Origin: Gamsiella multidivaricata
Taxonomy: Eukaryota > Mortierellomycota > Mortierellomycetes > Mortierellales > Mortierellaceae
Reading direction: 5' to 3'
Length of the DNA stretch: 64,000 bases
NCBI RefSeq assembly: GCF_025024155.1
Contig: NW_026251726.1
Coordinates: 248,001 to 312,000, forward strand
Shown here: positions 10,611-22,390 of the stretch, in pieces
Position numbering within the stretch: the first letter of the stretch is position 1
Layout: each line of letters begins with the position of its first letter
Notes under the pieces: generated by a model
The model's database searches: none
Seen by the model: the letters and a program-made list of their open reading frames with translations, nothing else
What the model was told of the DNA's origin: nothing
Made by a program: the position numbers and the translations under genes

Positions 10611-13600
10611 AACCTAGGAATGAGGATAGGAAGCATTGTACATATTACACCACCACCACGACAATAAAAAAATATAAAAAAAAAATACAATAAGGGGTAT
10701 ATGACAGTTCTGAGGATTTGCTGTGCAGAATAGGAGGATATGAGGAACAGATGAAGGGGAGGAAGAATTTCCACCTACCCCACATAAATGAACAAACATA
10801 ACACCGGCGCGTTTAGTTCGCTCCCCTCCGGCCATTCTTTTTTCTTTCTTTCGCGTTATTATCTCTATTCGGGTACGGTGGCGATGAGCGACGACGGCGA
10901 CGAGAAAACGAAGTACGACTATGGGGGCTTTTTTTCTTTTTCGGAGGTCGGTATTTTTTGGGCTACTCGCCATATCATGTCATCCAAGACCACGACGCAG
11001 ATTGAAGGGACTCACGAGAGCGGACCTGACCGAGCACCCATGCTTTTCCTAAGGCCAAAAAAAGAAGAAAGTAAAGGGCCAGTAGTAAGCAGCGCAGGAT
11101 CAATCGTATATGAGGAAAACAAAAATGGACGGGGTGTGAATTGACTTATTCGACATAGACCACACACATCTGCCAATGTTATTGAGCTGTTTCCGTAGTT
11201 GAGTTATCTCTCCTTGATAATATGATAATAGAATTGCATCCATTCGGTAGGCGACCAAGGTATAATGCAATCATTCGGTGTCTCGCTATTTTTTTTCTTT
11301 GCTTCTTTGCGGAGAAAAGAATATGTTCATTGGAGACAAAAAGCTTGAATTGAGAGCTGCCATGGATCTAAAATGGGCAATTACCCGGTTGAATGGTCTT
11401 TTTCCTCAGTCGTCCGTCGTCCGTTTCCATAAATACACGGACGGCGCTTTATATGTATGTTCTTCATCCACTTGTATGGCTGGCTTGCTTTTTGGATTGC
11501 GCCATTGGCAAAGTATTGAGTTGCGATATCATCGTGAGGGTGTAAGTGATCATCTAGGCCACGAGAACATATGCACCGAATAAACCAGGAGAAGGGGGGA
11601 GGGTCGAAGGCGCAGAACCTTGAGCGAGAAAAAAAAAATAAGAAATAAGCTAAGGACACAGGTGAGTATGGGGGGCATTGGGGTATTTTTACATGCTACA
11701 AATAGCGATTGCCCACAGTACACGCTAAATTTAATAAATATATATAGAACGATCAAATGTAAATGGAAAACGGGTTGAAGGCAGGCCGGCCAGGCAGAGG
11801 GTCATCCGGAGAAAACCTGAGACGGCACAGCGCCCTGCTACTGTATACTATGGTCGCACGCAGTTCAGACGGATGCTACGACATTGGGTGTATAACATGT
11901 GCGGAAGAGATCCGCTTTTCCTTTGCAGGAGGAAGGAGATAGCCCGCGTGGGGACCAATCGACACATGCACACAGAATACCGACCAGAGAATCAGAGGAT
12001 GAACATTGGAGAGAGACACCTGGACTGAGAGGGCGTGCGATCTAATCGCCAAAATTTAAGCTTCCATTTCCTCGCTCTTCGCTCTTCGTATCTCTCTCTC
12101 TCCTGCTCCCCTCACTTTCGTCCGCTTTCTTCTCTCTTCACCATTCGTCCAGCTTGAATTCACATCACCCCACCAAACTCCATTCCTCATCTCCTCACCC
12201 AACTGACTGCGCTTGTGATTCCTCTGTCTGTTCCTGGACTCATTCACAGGTAACGACACGCCACAGCACACCTGATCAGCTCTCCTTTTTTTTCTTTTTA
12301 CACTGTATCACACACAACACTAGACTGTACAGTCCACACGCATGCATCTTTTGTTTTTTATGCTGCTTGAGGTCGCTCCTTTCCACCAAGCGCTTCAGTG
12401 GAACTTCAATTGCGCTTATCGTTCCTATTCTCTCGCCGAGGTCGCCTCCGCTTCACCGACCCAAAGACCCAAGGAGGGTGCTGGGCGAGCAAGGGGGGAG
12501 TGTGAATGAGACAAAGGGCCGCACTGCGATTGGCGGAAATTAATCGTTTTTAATATTTGATCGTATGGAGGGAAGGGTGTGCAGAATTATCTTCAATTGG
12601 GACCCATTCCCATCCGGCTGGCTCTAGCCAAAAACTGCTGGTTGGAGGACTGGGCTCATTCTTTAGGTAAACCCCATCGAAGCAGATGGTGGCCCCTCCA
12701 CCCTCCTTTTGACGAAATCCTCCCTTCCCTCTATTACTCCTTTCTGATGTGCTGGCTGTGTTGGGGATGACATTCCATGGGGGGGGGGGGGGGGGGGGGG
12801 AGGGTTCGATTGAGGTGCCGGACGGGAAGAGGAAGACAAGATCCCAAGACAGTAGTCGAGCGAGAAAGGAATAGGAGGATAGGATATCGAGGGATCTAGA
12901 TGTTCCCGCACTACCAGTTCAGTATACCGCTGGTTTTGTTCGTTAGTTCACCGTCTGTTTTGCTCCTTTCGAAAACGTGCACCCAATTTATGGGTTTATT
13001 GTTATGAAACGAGGCCATGCCGTTGTTACATGCCCCTTCTTCGTCCTCGCGTGTATGTGTGTGTGTGTGTGCTCTTGTTTCTTGCTCTTTTGGTTTCTTT
13101 CCGTCTTCCTTCCCTGTTTCTGCCTTGCTTTTTGTCATAGCGCCAGCAGGTCTTGTTCTAGGCAAAGGGTATTACGAGAGAGCACTCGTTTTTTTTTCTT
13201 GTTCTATTTTTTTTGTTCTACAGGTCTTCATTGTTATTGTCCACAACCGTAACGGTTCTGTGTGTTTCATCAATTCCAGGCCACCCTAGACTGTTCGTAT
13301 ATCGTTGTCTGTGTGAGAGGGTCTATTTATTGCCCAGTTGCTCTATTCACACACGCAATAGTGTAACACATGTGGCATGTTCATGTTGCGAGCGAGTAAG
13401 GTGGATCGAGCGACATTTCCTTATAAGAGGACAGTGCCAGTAACACGATGGTAGCAGTGCAACACAATGCCAATGCAACACAAGTGAGGTGAAGCGGGAT
13501 GCGGTGCGGTTGCTCAAGGCGCTGGAGTCGTTTCTGCTGGTCCCCTTGCTCCCCTTCCTCACCGGATTCCATTCCGAGACTTTGTGTGTGCCGAAGGCGT

Positions 13601-14193
13601 ATTGCGCTTTACGTGGTGTCATTGGGGCTATTAATAAGTTCAGCAGTGTGCCTCACCATCCAGCTTGGCCCACAAACTAACCAACCCCCCGTAATTTGTC
13701 GTATCAACCAAGCAGGCGCCCCTCTACCCGTTACTCCTCACGCTCGACGTCTTTCCTTTAGTGCGGTCCCTGGATCTTCGCTAACACCTGAGAAAAGAAA
13801 CGGATTAGGAAAAGCCTCTTTATCTGTCATCCTTGGTCCCGTATACTCTTCTCGCTTTTCGGCTTTCACACCCCTCACCGAACAGACCACGCCCTTATTA
13901 CCTACAACATCGTGAACCGTTTCATATCCATCGGAATGTCTATGGTTCTTTGAAGAAAAAAAACAACCTCGCCTTCTACAACTGTTTCGTTACCTATCCT
14001 TTCCTGGTACCCTTCACGACCCATTCTCCCTACCAGTTTTTTTTTCTTTTTTCTTCTTCTTGAAGCTGTCCCTTCATCTCCTCCCTCGCTCCCTGCTCCC
14101 TTTTCATCATTTCCCCTTCTTCTTCCCCTCTCACACTCGATTGACGGAAATAATTCTTGCTGAGTTCCTCAGCCCTGTAGATTTAAAAGCGAC
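10611..14193. other. Long intergenic region (3.6 kb)
   Basis: No gene is supported on either strand; the longest frames are low-complexity or lack coding character. It contains a 22-base G run at 12779-12800 and a short TG repeat near 13052-13070. From about 13680 onward it is CT-rich and probably the promoter and leader of the gene starting at 14194. Another CT-rich stretch at 12060-12200 resembles leaders seen elsewhere in this contig, so an unrecognised short or non-coding transcript is possible. Confidence 0.5.
12779..12800 (+). repeat. G22 homopolymer
   Basis: An uninterrupted run of 22 guanines within intergenic DNA. Such a run can form G-quadruplexes and is prone to length error in sequencing. 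Confidence 0.9.
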
Positions 14194-14945
14194 ATGAGTC
14201 CTACAGCTTCTTCCAGCCCGAAACTACACCACCATAACCAGCACATGCAACATCACCAGCAACAGCAGCAGCAGCAGTCGTTTTACCCGCAGCTGCCCAA
14301 AGTTGCTCGGCCTGCTTCTGTGCTCCTGGAGCCTTCGTCCGCTGCGGTTGCAATCCAGACACAGGACAAGAATGGGACTCGTCCTCGATCTCAGTCTCAT
14401 ACTGTTTACTCGAACTATCCTCCTCCGCCCTCGGCTTCTTCAACACCGCCGCTTCCTATGCCCGTTACTAACTCTTCGAGCCACGAGCTTGTATCAGGTA
14501 AATACAAAAAAGGATCCTTAAACATAAATTGAATTTAAAGTGATGGCCATGCATAGCCAGGGGTCGAAATTCATTTTAGGGGGGGGGGGATGATGGGCCA
14601 TTGATCTATAAATACTCCTGGTCTAGGGATTTGATAAGAAAGGGAGGTGGAGTCTTGTTCATGAGTTATTTATTGACGAATTCGAATTGTCTACTTGGTA
14701 CAATGTGTTCAAACCCGAATAGATAACCCAGTTCGGTTCCAGAACTGGAGACAGCCCGCACACAGGTCCAAGTTGTCGAAGCAGTACACGCCATCCGAGG
14801 ACGAGCTCGACAGCGATGACGAGTCTGATATCAAGCGGCGAACTAAATTCATGTCGGGCACTGCGCTTGAGCTGAACACCGATGCTGAGGCTTTGAACGG
14901 TATGGAGAGATATCTGATACCAGATATGGAGCGGTGCCCTGTTGC

Positions 14946-14980
<35 letters not shown>

Positions 14981-17082
14981 TTTTATTACGCGCCATGTCT
15001 CACTTTATTTGATTGTGTGTAACCTGGTCAAAACATAGCCCTGTCGAAGCTGAGCGCTTCGTCGCCCACAACGTCGTCCCTTTCAGAGGATGTGGATTCA
15101 GGGTCTTTAGTCTTGGACAAAAAGAAGAGTAAGCGCGCATACCGACAAATACATATGCACAAGCGCTTAGGTATGTTGTTTCAAATACCGGTACTCATGA
15201 TGAATTTTTAATACTTGTGTCAATAGTGTCTCTGGGAAAGAGGATATCCAAGTTCTTTGGAGGCGGAGGAAGCAAACCTGCCGCCTCTGCCCCCTCTCCC
15301 ATCTCATCAAGGTCTCCTGCTTCCTCGATCTCTGGATTCGAGCATTCTAATTCGGCAAGGTCTTCGACCACATCGCTCACCCCGATCGACGAACTGATTG
15401 CCCCACCAAGCCGTGCCCATGGCGTGTACATGCACCAGAGATCGTTTTCTACACCGGACCAAATCGGCAGCCTTGCTCACGGGCAGAATGGCATCAGTGG
15501 TCAGTCTGCTCTGGCATACAATCCCGCAGTAGAGGGAAGCAGACTTCGCCAAGCAAGAGATAGTGGGTTTGGTGAGGCCGAAGGCAAGGGACATCACCGA
15601 AATTCGAGCTCGTTTGCGGTCCCACGTCCAGGAACGTCGTCGCGGTGTTCATCACCAAGGTTACAGCCTCATTCTCATAACAGCAGTGACAGCAACCGAT
15701 CCTCGGTACAAAGGATCGAGGGGGCCATGTATATAGATCAACCGCTCCGATCCGCTCATGGCGGCAACAGCACGCCACTCTCGACATCCTTACCACAGAT
15801 TCGCGGACATGCCGATCGCGATCTGCAGTCCCCAGCACCGCAGCGACAGGGCCATCATCACGGCTTCATGGGCGGCGAACTGGCTCATTCGGCGCTTTCG
15901 CCCTCATCTTCGTCATCGCAGTCGATGCCGCGGAGGAGCAGCACACCAGTCATTGTCGCGGAAACGCTGATCTCTAAGGTCAGTCGCGAGAGCGCCTCGG
16001 TCTGCTTCCAAGCACCCAACGTCAAGAAGGAGACGTTCACCAAGGACGCCAACTTGGACCCTGTCCTGTCCAACTTGGTGCAGCAGCATCGGAAAGATTT
16101 CAGGACAAACCAGCGACTAGGTGGTACACCTCCACCTCAGTCTCAACAGCAGCACTCGCCCTTATTGTACCAGAGCGCTTCTCCGAGAGTGCGAAGATCG
16201 TCCACGTATAGCGAGGACACATTTGCGCCACCGATGTTGACACGAGACCCAAACGCGCGACGGGACTCAAGTGGATCGCAGCATCTATATTATCCGAACG
16301 GGTTGAACAGCCCGCAGTTGCCAAGTCCGGGTCTGCATGCGACCTCGATGGAAACCCACATGAAGAGGCTATCGAACAGCAGCATTGTAGCTCAACAGCA
16401 ACAGCAGCACCCATATATCTCGACGGGTCAACGCGTGAACTCCTCAAGCAGCCAGAATTCTCTGCATCAGTCTCAAGGCGGCCAGCACTCGCCCCTCGCT
16501 GCTTCCCAGAGATCTCCACGCAAGCGACTATCGTCCACAGGGTACTTCACACCTCAGCAGCAACAGCAGCAGCAGCAGCAGGCGTGCTTCGATTCACCAG
16601 CACCACCTCAGCTGCTGCAGGTATCCCCATTTCCAAGCCCGAGCCTTGGCAGCAGTTTCTCTCCTTCGATCCATGCTCACGACCTGTCGCTTCAGCTTCA
16701 GCAGCAGGCGCAGCAACAGCAGTTGGAGCAGTTGCAGCAGATCCGAATTCAGCAACAGCACCTTCTTCTTCAACAACAGCAACAGCTTCAGCAGCAGTTG
16801 CAGCAAACACGTGCAGTGACGGTGGCGATGCAGCAGCAACAGCAGCAGATTGGGCTTGGTTTGGGAGTCGTTCAAGTACCGGTACCGATGCCAGTCCAGG
16901 TGTCAGTGCCCATGTCGATGCTGATGGCGCCGCCGCAGAAGCAGATGAGGGAGAAGCCTACGGGCGTGAAACCGTTGATGGTGACGCCGTCTGGATATAC
17001 ACAACAGCAAAAGAATCCAAAGTATGGCTATCATCCCACAACGGCGACAGCGATGGCGACGACGACGGCTGGATACCGGTAG
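14194..17082 (+). CDS. Large polyQ/Ser-rich protein of unknown function
   Basis: Four exons: 14194-14497, 14723-14899, 15039-15170 and 15227-17082, all GT-AG and in phase, 822 residues. I do not recognise the family. The protein is mostly low-complexity: HHQQQQQQQ near residue 25, Ser/Pro-rich stretches, and polyGln blocks at about residues 640-760 (CAG/CAA mixtures, some encoding QQQQQQQQQ). The only ordered-looking part spans exons 2-3. It has an acidic DELDSDDESDIKRRTKFMS stretch (about residues 120-140), then a basic segment RAYRQIHMHKRLG running into VSLGKRISKFFGGGG at about residues 195-215. This looks like a short conserved helix or docking motif. Many RRSST- and RSSS-type sites could be phosphorylated. 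It may be a regulator or RNA/transcription-associated scaffold, but nothing in the sequence fixes a role. Confidence 0.8.
14947..14980 (+). repeat. (GTT)n microsatellite in intron 2 of the polyQ gene
   Basis: About ten GTT units followed by a T run, inside the intron at 14900-15038. Confidence 0.9.
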
Positions 17083-17286
17083 GGAGCGGACGGAAAGAGG
17101 AGAAATCCCTTGCAAGGCCACGTTTATGATAAACAAAAAGCACTTGACGATTGGTGGCCTTCTTGTACTTTTACATATACGAATATGTGTTTGCTTCATT
17201 CCTCTATGGGAATAAACCTACACTTTTTTCTCAAAAGCTGTTGAAGTCCAAAAGGCTGAAGGAGGCTGCGAGGAGGGGCAGAAGAT

Positions 17287-18034
17287 ATTAGCCTGCGTCG
17301 TCAAACCAGACTGTTCTATTTAGAGGGATGTTTCGAGCCCTTTTTGGGGAAAAGTTTGACTTACCTATTTGTAAATCGAAGAAGGCAAACGCACAGCGCA
17401 CAACGCACACCTTCCATGTAAAGGCAGAACGAACCGCACACGTTCTAATCTGAAAATGAACAGTTCGATTCCACCGCGCAGAGCCATCATGGGCCAATTA
17501 CTTGACCTACAGGATTATGAGAGTGATGAAAGATAATGGCGTTAGATGTTGTTCAAGACTTTCCTGCTGTAGGATCTGCATTATATTGACCTATGTAGTA
17601 CGTACGAGCAGGAACCGCTTTATAAGGTACCGTCTGTCCTGAAAATAAAGATCCCTCTCTTGTCTTGTTGACTCTCTTGTTTGTAAGTGAAATAAGGGTA
17701 AAGTATCGCACTGCGTTCGGTGATACGGCTGTTTGTTTTTTATTCCTTACTACTGGGTAGCCAACATCTAGCCTGGCGCCATCCGGTCCTACAGCAGGAA
17801 AGGTTTGACCAATATCTATCTAGCGCAATTATCCCATCGCTCTCGCAAGCCTGTAGGCCAAGCAATTAACCCATGATGATTTTGCACGGTGGAAACGAAC
17901 TGTTCGTTTTCAGGTTGGAACGTGTGCGGTTCGTTTCGTTATGTGTTTGCCTTAACGAGAAATTCTTCGATTTACAAATAGGTAAGTCGAACTTTTCCCC
18001 AAAATGGGAACAGTGTGGTTTGACGCAGGCTAAT
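17287..18034. mobile_element. Foldback / long terminal inverted repeat element, non-autonomous
   Basis: A 748-bp element whose ends are inverted copies: it starts ATTAGCCTGCGTC and ends GACGCAGGCTAAT. The homology continues inward over most of each arm, about 17287-17577 against 17787-18034, diverged mainly by transitions with a few indels. The inner ends of the arms share a CCTGCTGTAGGA motif (17567-17578) and its complement (about 17788). About 200 bp of unique sequence separates the arms. There is no transposase frame. The reading frames seen on the arms, sharing DLQIGKSNFSP on opposite strands, are the same repeat read twice and not a gene. No clean target duplication is evident beyond a possible short AT or TA. 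It is best described as a MITE- or foldback-type DNA transposon relic. Confidence 0.8.
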
Positions 18035-18249
18035 GTAACTCTGTCAGAGTGCTCGGGTTTCAGACTAATTTAAACCGGCGGTGTGCCTGAATCCACAATA
18101 GTCTGGAAGGACGCGTCATTTTTTATGTTTATTTTGAGCGTTCGTTGCTACATTCCTCATCGCCATCTCACCAATAACACCCGCAGAAGGCGCAGGCATT
18201 CCGTGGATGGCCTCGCGGTCTGCAACTAGGGAGAGACGGAGAGATAGAG

Positions 18250-18281
<32 letters not shown>

Positions 18282-18622
18282 GAGAATAACCGTTCCCGGA
18301 CTGAGGATCTACTGTCATGCATGCGCTGTGGATCCCATTGGAATCAAAATCGTTATGTTAACAGCATATAAAAGATATCCGTGTATGGACCAGCTCGCGC
18401 ATCGAGCCATCGGCCATTATCTCATGAACATTTGTCTTTCCTTGTGCCTGCTCGAACTCCTCTTCTCTTTATTTTTTTTCCCCTCGTTTCCTTCATCCAG
18501 CCCGCATATCCCACCCCAATTTCTTATTTACGCGCAACCGCGTCTCGGACCAGCTCCCACTCCTACTATCTATCACATTAAACCCCTTCCCCTCCTCTCC
18601 CTTCAGAAGAAGACCATCGATA
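18035..18622 (+). promoter_or_regulatory. Promoter and CT-rich leader of the small secreted protein gene
   Basis: Between the foldback element and the ATG at 18623 lie a GATA/GA microsatellite (about 18238-18283), a TATAAAAG box at 18367-18374, and a strongly pyrimidine-rich leader (18450-18610). The insertion sits only about 330 bp upstream of the TATA box, so it may affect this gene's expression (inference). Confidence 0.6.
18238..18283 (+). repeat. (GA)n/GATA microsatellite
   Basis: GAGATAGA units passing into an uninterrupted GA repeat of about 12 units, upstream of the secreted-protein promoter. Confidence 0.85.
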
Positions 18623-19000
18623 ATGCGTACCACAACCCTTTGCCTCGGTCTGGTTGCTCTCATCTCCAGCGCAGTCCTCGCTCAGGAGATCATCGCGCCC
18701 GAAGAATGGTTTGAGTCCCTAAGGCTTTCCCGCAGTCTCGACGCCCGCAAACTGCACCGAAAGAACAAGCACCACCACCACCATCGACAGCGTCTGGCTA
18801 GCATCCGGTCCCGGAACGTCAATCTGAACAAACGCTCGACCATTCCCATCGTCCTCCCTGATGTCGAGTCTTTGTCCTCCAAGTTACAGAAGCGGTTTGG
18901 GGAGTTCCCGCTGCTCCCAGAGCTGGAAGGTCGAGCAACAGCGTTTAGGAAGTTCCAGGAAGAGGGGGTTGTAGAGGTGCCGGAAAATATGAGGCCTTGA
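18623..19000 (+). CDS. Small secreted protein with Lys-Arg processing sites
   Basis: Single exon, 125 residues. Residues 1-20 are a clear signal peptide (hydrophobic core LCLGLVALISSAVLA, small residues before Gln21). After it come an acidic/aromatic segment, a basic stretch with five consecutive His (50-54), then Lys-Arg at 70-71 and at 90-91, both typical Kex2 cleavage sites. The two sites are exactly 20 residues apart and each precedes a similar segment (IPIVLPDVES at 74-83, EFPLLPELEG at 94-103). There are no cysteines, so this is not a typical disulfide-rich effector. A TATAAAAG box lies 250 bp upstream. I do not recognise a named family; a Kex2-processed repeat propeptide (pheromone- or Ecp2-unrelated peptide class) is the reading suggested by layout. 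Confidence 0.7.
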   Translation: MRTTTLCLGLVALISSAVLAQEIIAPEEWFESLRLSRSLDARKLHRKNKHHHHHRQRLASIRSRNVNLNKRSTIPIVLPDVESLSSKLQKRFGEFPLLPELEGRATAFRKFQEEGVVEVPENMRP

Positions 19001-20205
19001 AGGAGATGTCGCTGAAGGAGGGGCGGCAATGAAAAGGACCCAGGTTGAGGGAATGGCGAGTGGGTAGGTCAAGAAGTGGGATACGAAGAGGGTGGCAAAA
19101 TGAACAGCAGCAGCAGCAGCAGCAGCAGCAATGGTAATGAGAGTCGTTCATAATTGGGTGAGTCGTAGCGTAGATTAATCGTCCGCTAATATGGTATCCC
19201 ATTGTGGCGAAAGATGCAGATCGCAACAGACTTAGTAAAAAGAACATATACATTTCGCGCCAAAATGTGTCTGCATCCAGACGGGTATTGGGATTCGAAC
19301 AGTGGGTATCCGGATACACGATAGCAGTATCCTACGTGTGCCAAAGATGGTGCTCTTTCTTGCGCTATATCATTTTTTTTTCAGTGCCCCCAAGATTCGC
19401 AGGATCCATAGATTATGTGGGGATTGTTGAGTAGACTGCATAGAAAAGTAGGCACGATCTGTGATTAAGCCAATACCATCAAGACGTAGGCGGCGGTAGT
19501 GGTAGTGGTTGTGGTTGCGGATACGGATTTCAAACCATCCCACCTCCCCTTTTTTTTTTACCCCCAGCAAATATTCAAATTCGTCTTTGGAATAGAGAAT
19601 GAGCGAGGCATGAACACATTCATTTCTCACTCTACAATAAAAAGTCACCAGAACAAAGCGGCATTAAAGTCTGTCCAGCGATGGTCATGGAACACCTCTC
19701 AGTCATCTCCTAAAAATCAACGTGGGCAAGCATCCACCATTTGAATAGAACGTGTATGGATCATGTCACACCATCACCACGATGCCCGCTCATTCCCTTA
19801 GCTGGTCTGAAGGCGCGAATCTTTTTTATACGCGAATGCCCCTGGAGATAAGTATAGCTCGACCAAGGCATGAACACCTGAAAATGGAGGTGCCCCATCC
19901 ATCGCACTACACAGCATTGCGCGTGAAGATCACAGCGGTGGGATGAATGTTTGTTTGTGGTTTGTTTGTGCCTGAAGATTGAGGTTTTAGCCGCATCATT
20001 CATGCATTTTTTTTTCTTCTCTCCCTATCCTTTTCCGACAAGCAAAGTCCAATGCCAAGCGATTCGACCAACAATTGTCTCGAGAATTGAGCGCACACAA
20101 ACTGTCTCAACAATTGAGCAGACGCGATACAAATTGATATATTGAAAGAAATGACGAGAATACGAGAGAATACGGACAAGAAGATGTCAGGCACTGTGGC
20201 TTCAA
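19001..20205. other. Intergenic region with a CAG microsatellite
   Basis: The 3' flanks of two convergent genes. It contains (CAG)n at 19105-19130 and T runs near 19373 and 19550. No supported gene; a GTTCGAATCC-like string on the minus strand near 19290 was checked as a tRNA T-loop and rejected. Confidence 0.55.
19105..19130 (+). repeat. (CAG)n microsatellite
   Basis: About nine CAG units outside any supported coding exon, just downstream of the secreted-protein gene. Confidence 0.9.
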
Positions 20206-21505
20206 TTAAGGCTCCCGGACATGCTCATGCATCAACTTCTCAGAGAAGGCCCACAGCTTTTCTTGCAGTTCCTCATCCAGAGCATAGTGACCTATGGCAA
20301 AAGACGAACCACAAAAATGTCACAATATTAGTTTAACTGTGAGAAAGCTTCAGACCTGCATTACTTCAGCAGTCTTTTTTTAATCGCCACAACTTACTAG
20401 GTCGACAGTCATTTCCGACAGGCACAAAGTACCGTCCCCTCAAATCGTTCTCTTCGATCTCTGGGCTCGTTGCACAATACAACTGGTTCAGGGCTCCGAT
20501 CTCCGGTGTGGCCGCACACATCTTTCCTGCCATATCATATACTCCCGCTGCTACGGTGCCCAGCGAAGCCTTGTTGTTGCGTGCAAGATCCGTGTACACA
20601 AATCCAGGATGAGGCATGTTTACATAAACTTTCTCATTCGCCAAACGACGGGCCAGAGCCTTGCCGCAGAGCAAGTTTGCGAGCTTGCTGCGTCCGTAGC
20701 GTGATGTGGGGCTGGACTTGCTCTCGTCGTTGAGGGTATCGAAATCGATGCCGCCTTTGGTGGTCATTTCGTGGCCGATTGAGCTGAGCATGACGATACG
20801 TGAAGGCTGAGACTCCTTGATCCGGTCTAGCAGAGTCATCGTGAACACAAAGTGGCTATGTGCCGAAATAGCTGAGAGTTAGTACATGGTGCAAGGTAGT
20901 ACCTGTCATGCATGAAAAAAAAAAAAAAAAAAAAAAGGACCTGAAAATTTCATAATCAGACCAGTTATCTCACAGAACACAAAATTGAGGGTCCAGATGC
21001 ATACAAGTCGACCAAAGAAAAATGCTTGTGTTGTCCCTACGTCAATTGCTTACCCCATGTGGTTGACCGCAAATTGCTGCTCGATTCCGTTATCACTCAG
21101 CGCAAACGGACTCGTCATGATTCCTCCGTTATTGACCAAGATGTGCAGAGGCAATCCCCTAGCCAAGAACTGCTGAGCAGCATGATGACACTGCTTCATA
21201 TCGTTCAGATCCAATGCCAAAAAATCGAGCTTGGCCTCTCCCTTGAACAACGGATTCTTTTTCTTGACATCGACCTTCGCTTGCTCGATGGCCTGCAAAG
21301 CCTTCCCCTGAGATCTGCAGGCAAGGAAGACGTGGGCGCCATGGGAAGCGAGGGCAACGGTGGTGGCGTATCCGAGTCCAGAGTTGGCGCCGGTGACAAT
21401 GGCAACTTTTCCTGTGAGGTCTGGGATATCCTCCGCGGTGAATTTGGCCCGCTGGGTGAATGACTTCCAGTAGGCGGCGTTGAATACGATGTTGGTGTAT
21501 GGCAT
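20206..21505 (-). CDS. Short-chain dehydrogenase/reductase (retinol dehydrogenase-like)
   Basis: Three exons on the minus strand: 21054-21505, 20398-20855 and 20206-20291, GT-AG and in phase, 331 residues. It is a classical Rossmann SDR. The NAD(P) motif TGANSGLG lies near residue 38, with HGAHVFLACRS after it as the cofactor-selecting Arg region. NNGG (about 127) takes the place of NNAG, an SSIGH active-site Ser lies near 175, and YGRSK (about 199) carries the catalytic Tyr and Lys. Order and length fit the retinol-dehydrogenase / WW-domain-oxidoreductase-like group common in fungi. Substrate cannot be read from the sequence. There is no signal peptide, though the start YTNIVFNAAYWKSF could associate with membrane. 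Intron 1 (20856-21053) holds a poly-A run near 20918. Confidence 0.93.
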
Positions 21506-22249
21506 GGCAGGTTATTTCGTTCCTTTTTTTATCTTTCTTGGTTCGATGTCTTGTCCTGTCTTGTCCTGTCTTTGTCGAGGTGTGGTGAGGATGAAGAGAA
21601 AGAGGGAAAAGAAGGAGGGAGGCACTACATCTCTTTCTTTTTATATGGCCGGAGGGCTCATATTTTTGCAATCTTCCTTTACTCCCCTCCATCCACATCT
21701 ACGTCCACATACACATGCTAGATCAGCCCTCTAGAATAATTGTCAGTATCTTTCTTGTATGTAATGCAAAAATGAATACAGCACATATTCTCTTCCTCAA
21801 ATGAAATTTTTTCTCTTCGATCGCTTACCTACTTTGTGCTCCGCGCGATTCACGAGGGCCAAAACGTTGTCAATGCTATCCATAACTCTCTCTCGTCCTT
21901 CCTCGTGTCATACAAGGGCAATGTGTTATAATTAGTATATCCCGTTAACAGCACAATCTATGCTGCCAATCAATATCCAAAACGAGAGAAGAGGCTGACG
22001 TGGACCATGCGTTTGAACCGAGTCCATGATTGTGAGCACAGGCTACCCTCCGAGGTATGAGCGTGTGGCAACAGTAAGGGGAGCCGAGTGAGTGAAGGCC
22101 GTCTTGTCGACTCCACGCGAGGCACAATATAGAGGCATTCTTTTTCTCGCGCACATGTTAAAGAGCTAGCAATCGAGAGTAAATACGCAAGCAATACGCG
22201 CAACATTAAGGACATTGTACTGGTACCAAATGGACCCTGAGATCGACGA
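21506..22249. other. Intergenic region, promoter side of the SDR gene
   Basis: About 740 bp with the presumed promoter of the minus-strand dehydrogenase and the 3' flank of the HDAC gene. No supported gene is seen. Confidence 0.5.
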
Positions 22250-22327
22250 TCATTCCTCCTCTTTATCGTTGTTAGCCTTTTCGTTTTGGCGTTTTTCCTG
22301 TTGGGCATCGTCAATCGCCTCAAGGGT
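22250..22327 (-). other. Orphan exon-like segment behind the HDAC gene
   Basis: Read on the minus strand after an AG at 22328-22329, this gives 25 codons plus stop with strongly protein-like composition (TLEAIDDAQQEKR, then an Asn/Lys/Glu-rich end). It lies 64 bp past the HDAC stop. If the intron began at a GT inside the HDAC C-terminus (after DDIRKL, about 22428), the frame would join and replace the last ten residues. The donor would be weak (GTTGCC), so this is an alternative-isoform candidate only. Confidence 0.35.
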
Positions 22328-22390
22328 CTGAACCCAACTTCAACTAAAGTTGAGTTGTGATGTTTATTTATTGTATGTTTTGCACGATAC

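Noticed and set aside
17288..18073. Two small frames sharing DLQIGKSNFSP on opposite strands
   Set aside because: They are the two arms of the foldback element read on opposite strands, not paralogous genes.
19280..19300. GTTCGAATCCC on the minus strand, resembling a tRNA T-loop
   Set aside because: The bases on each side do not pair as a T-stem, and no matching acceptor or anticodon arms could be drawn.
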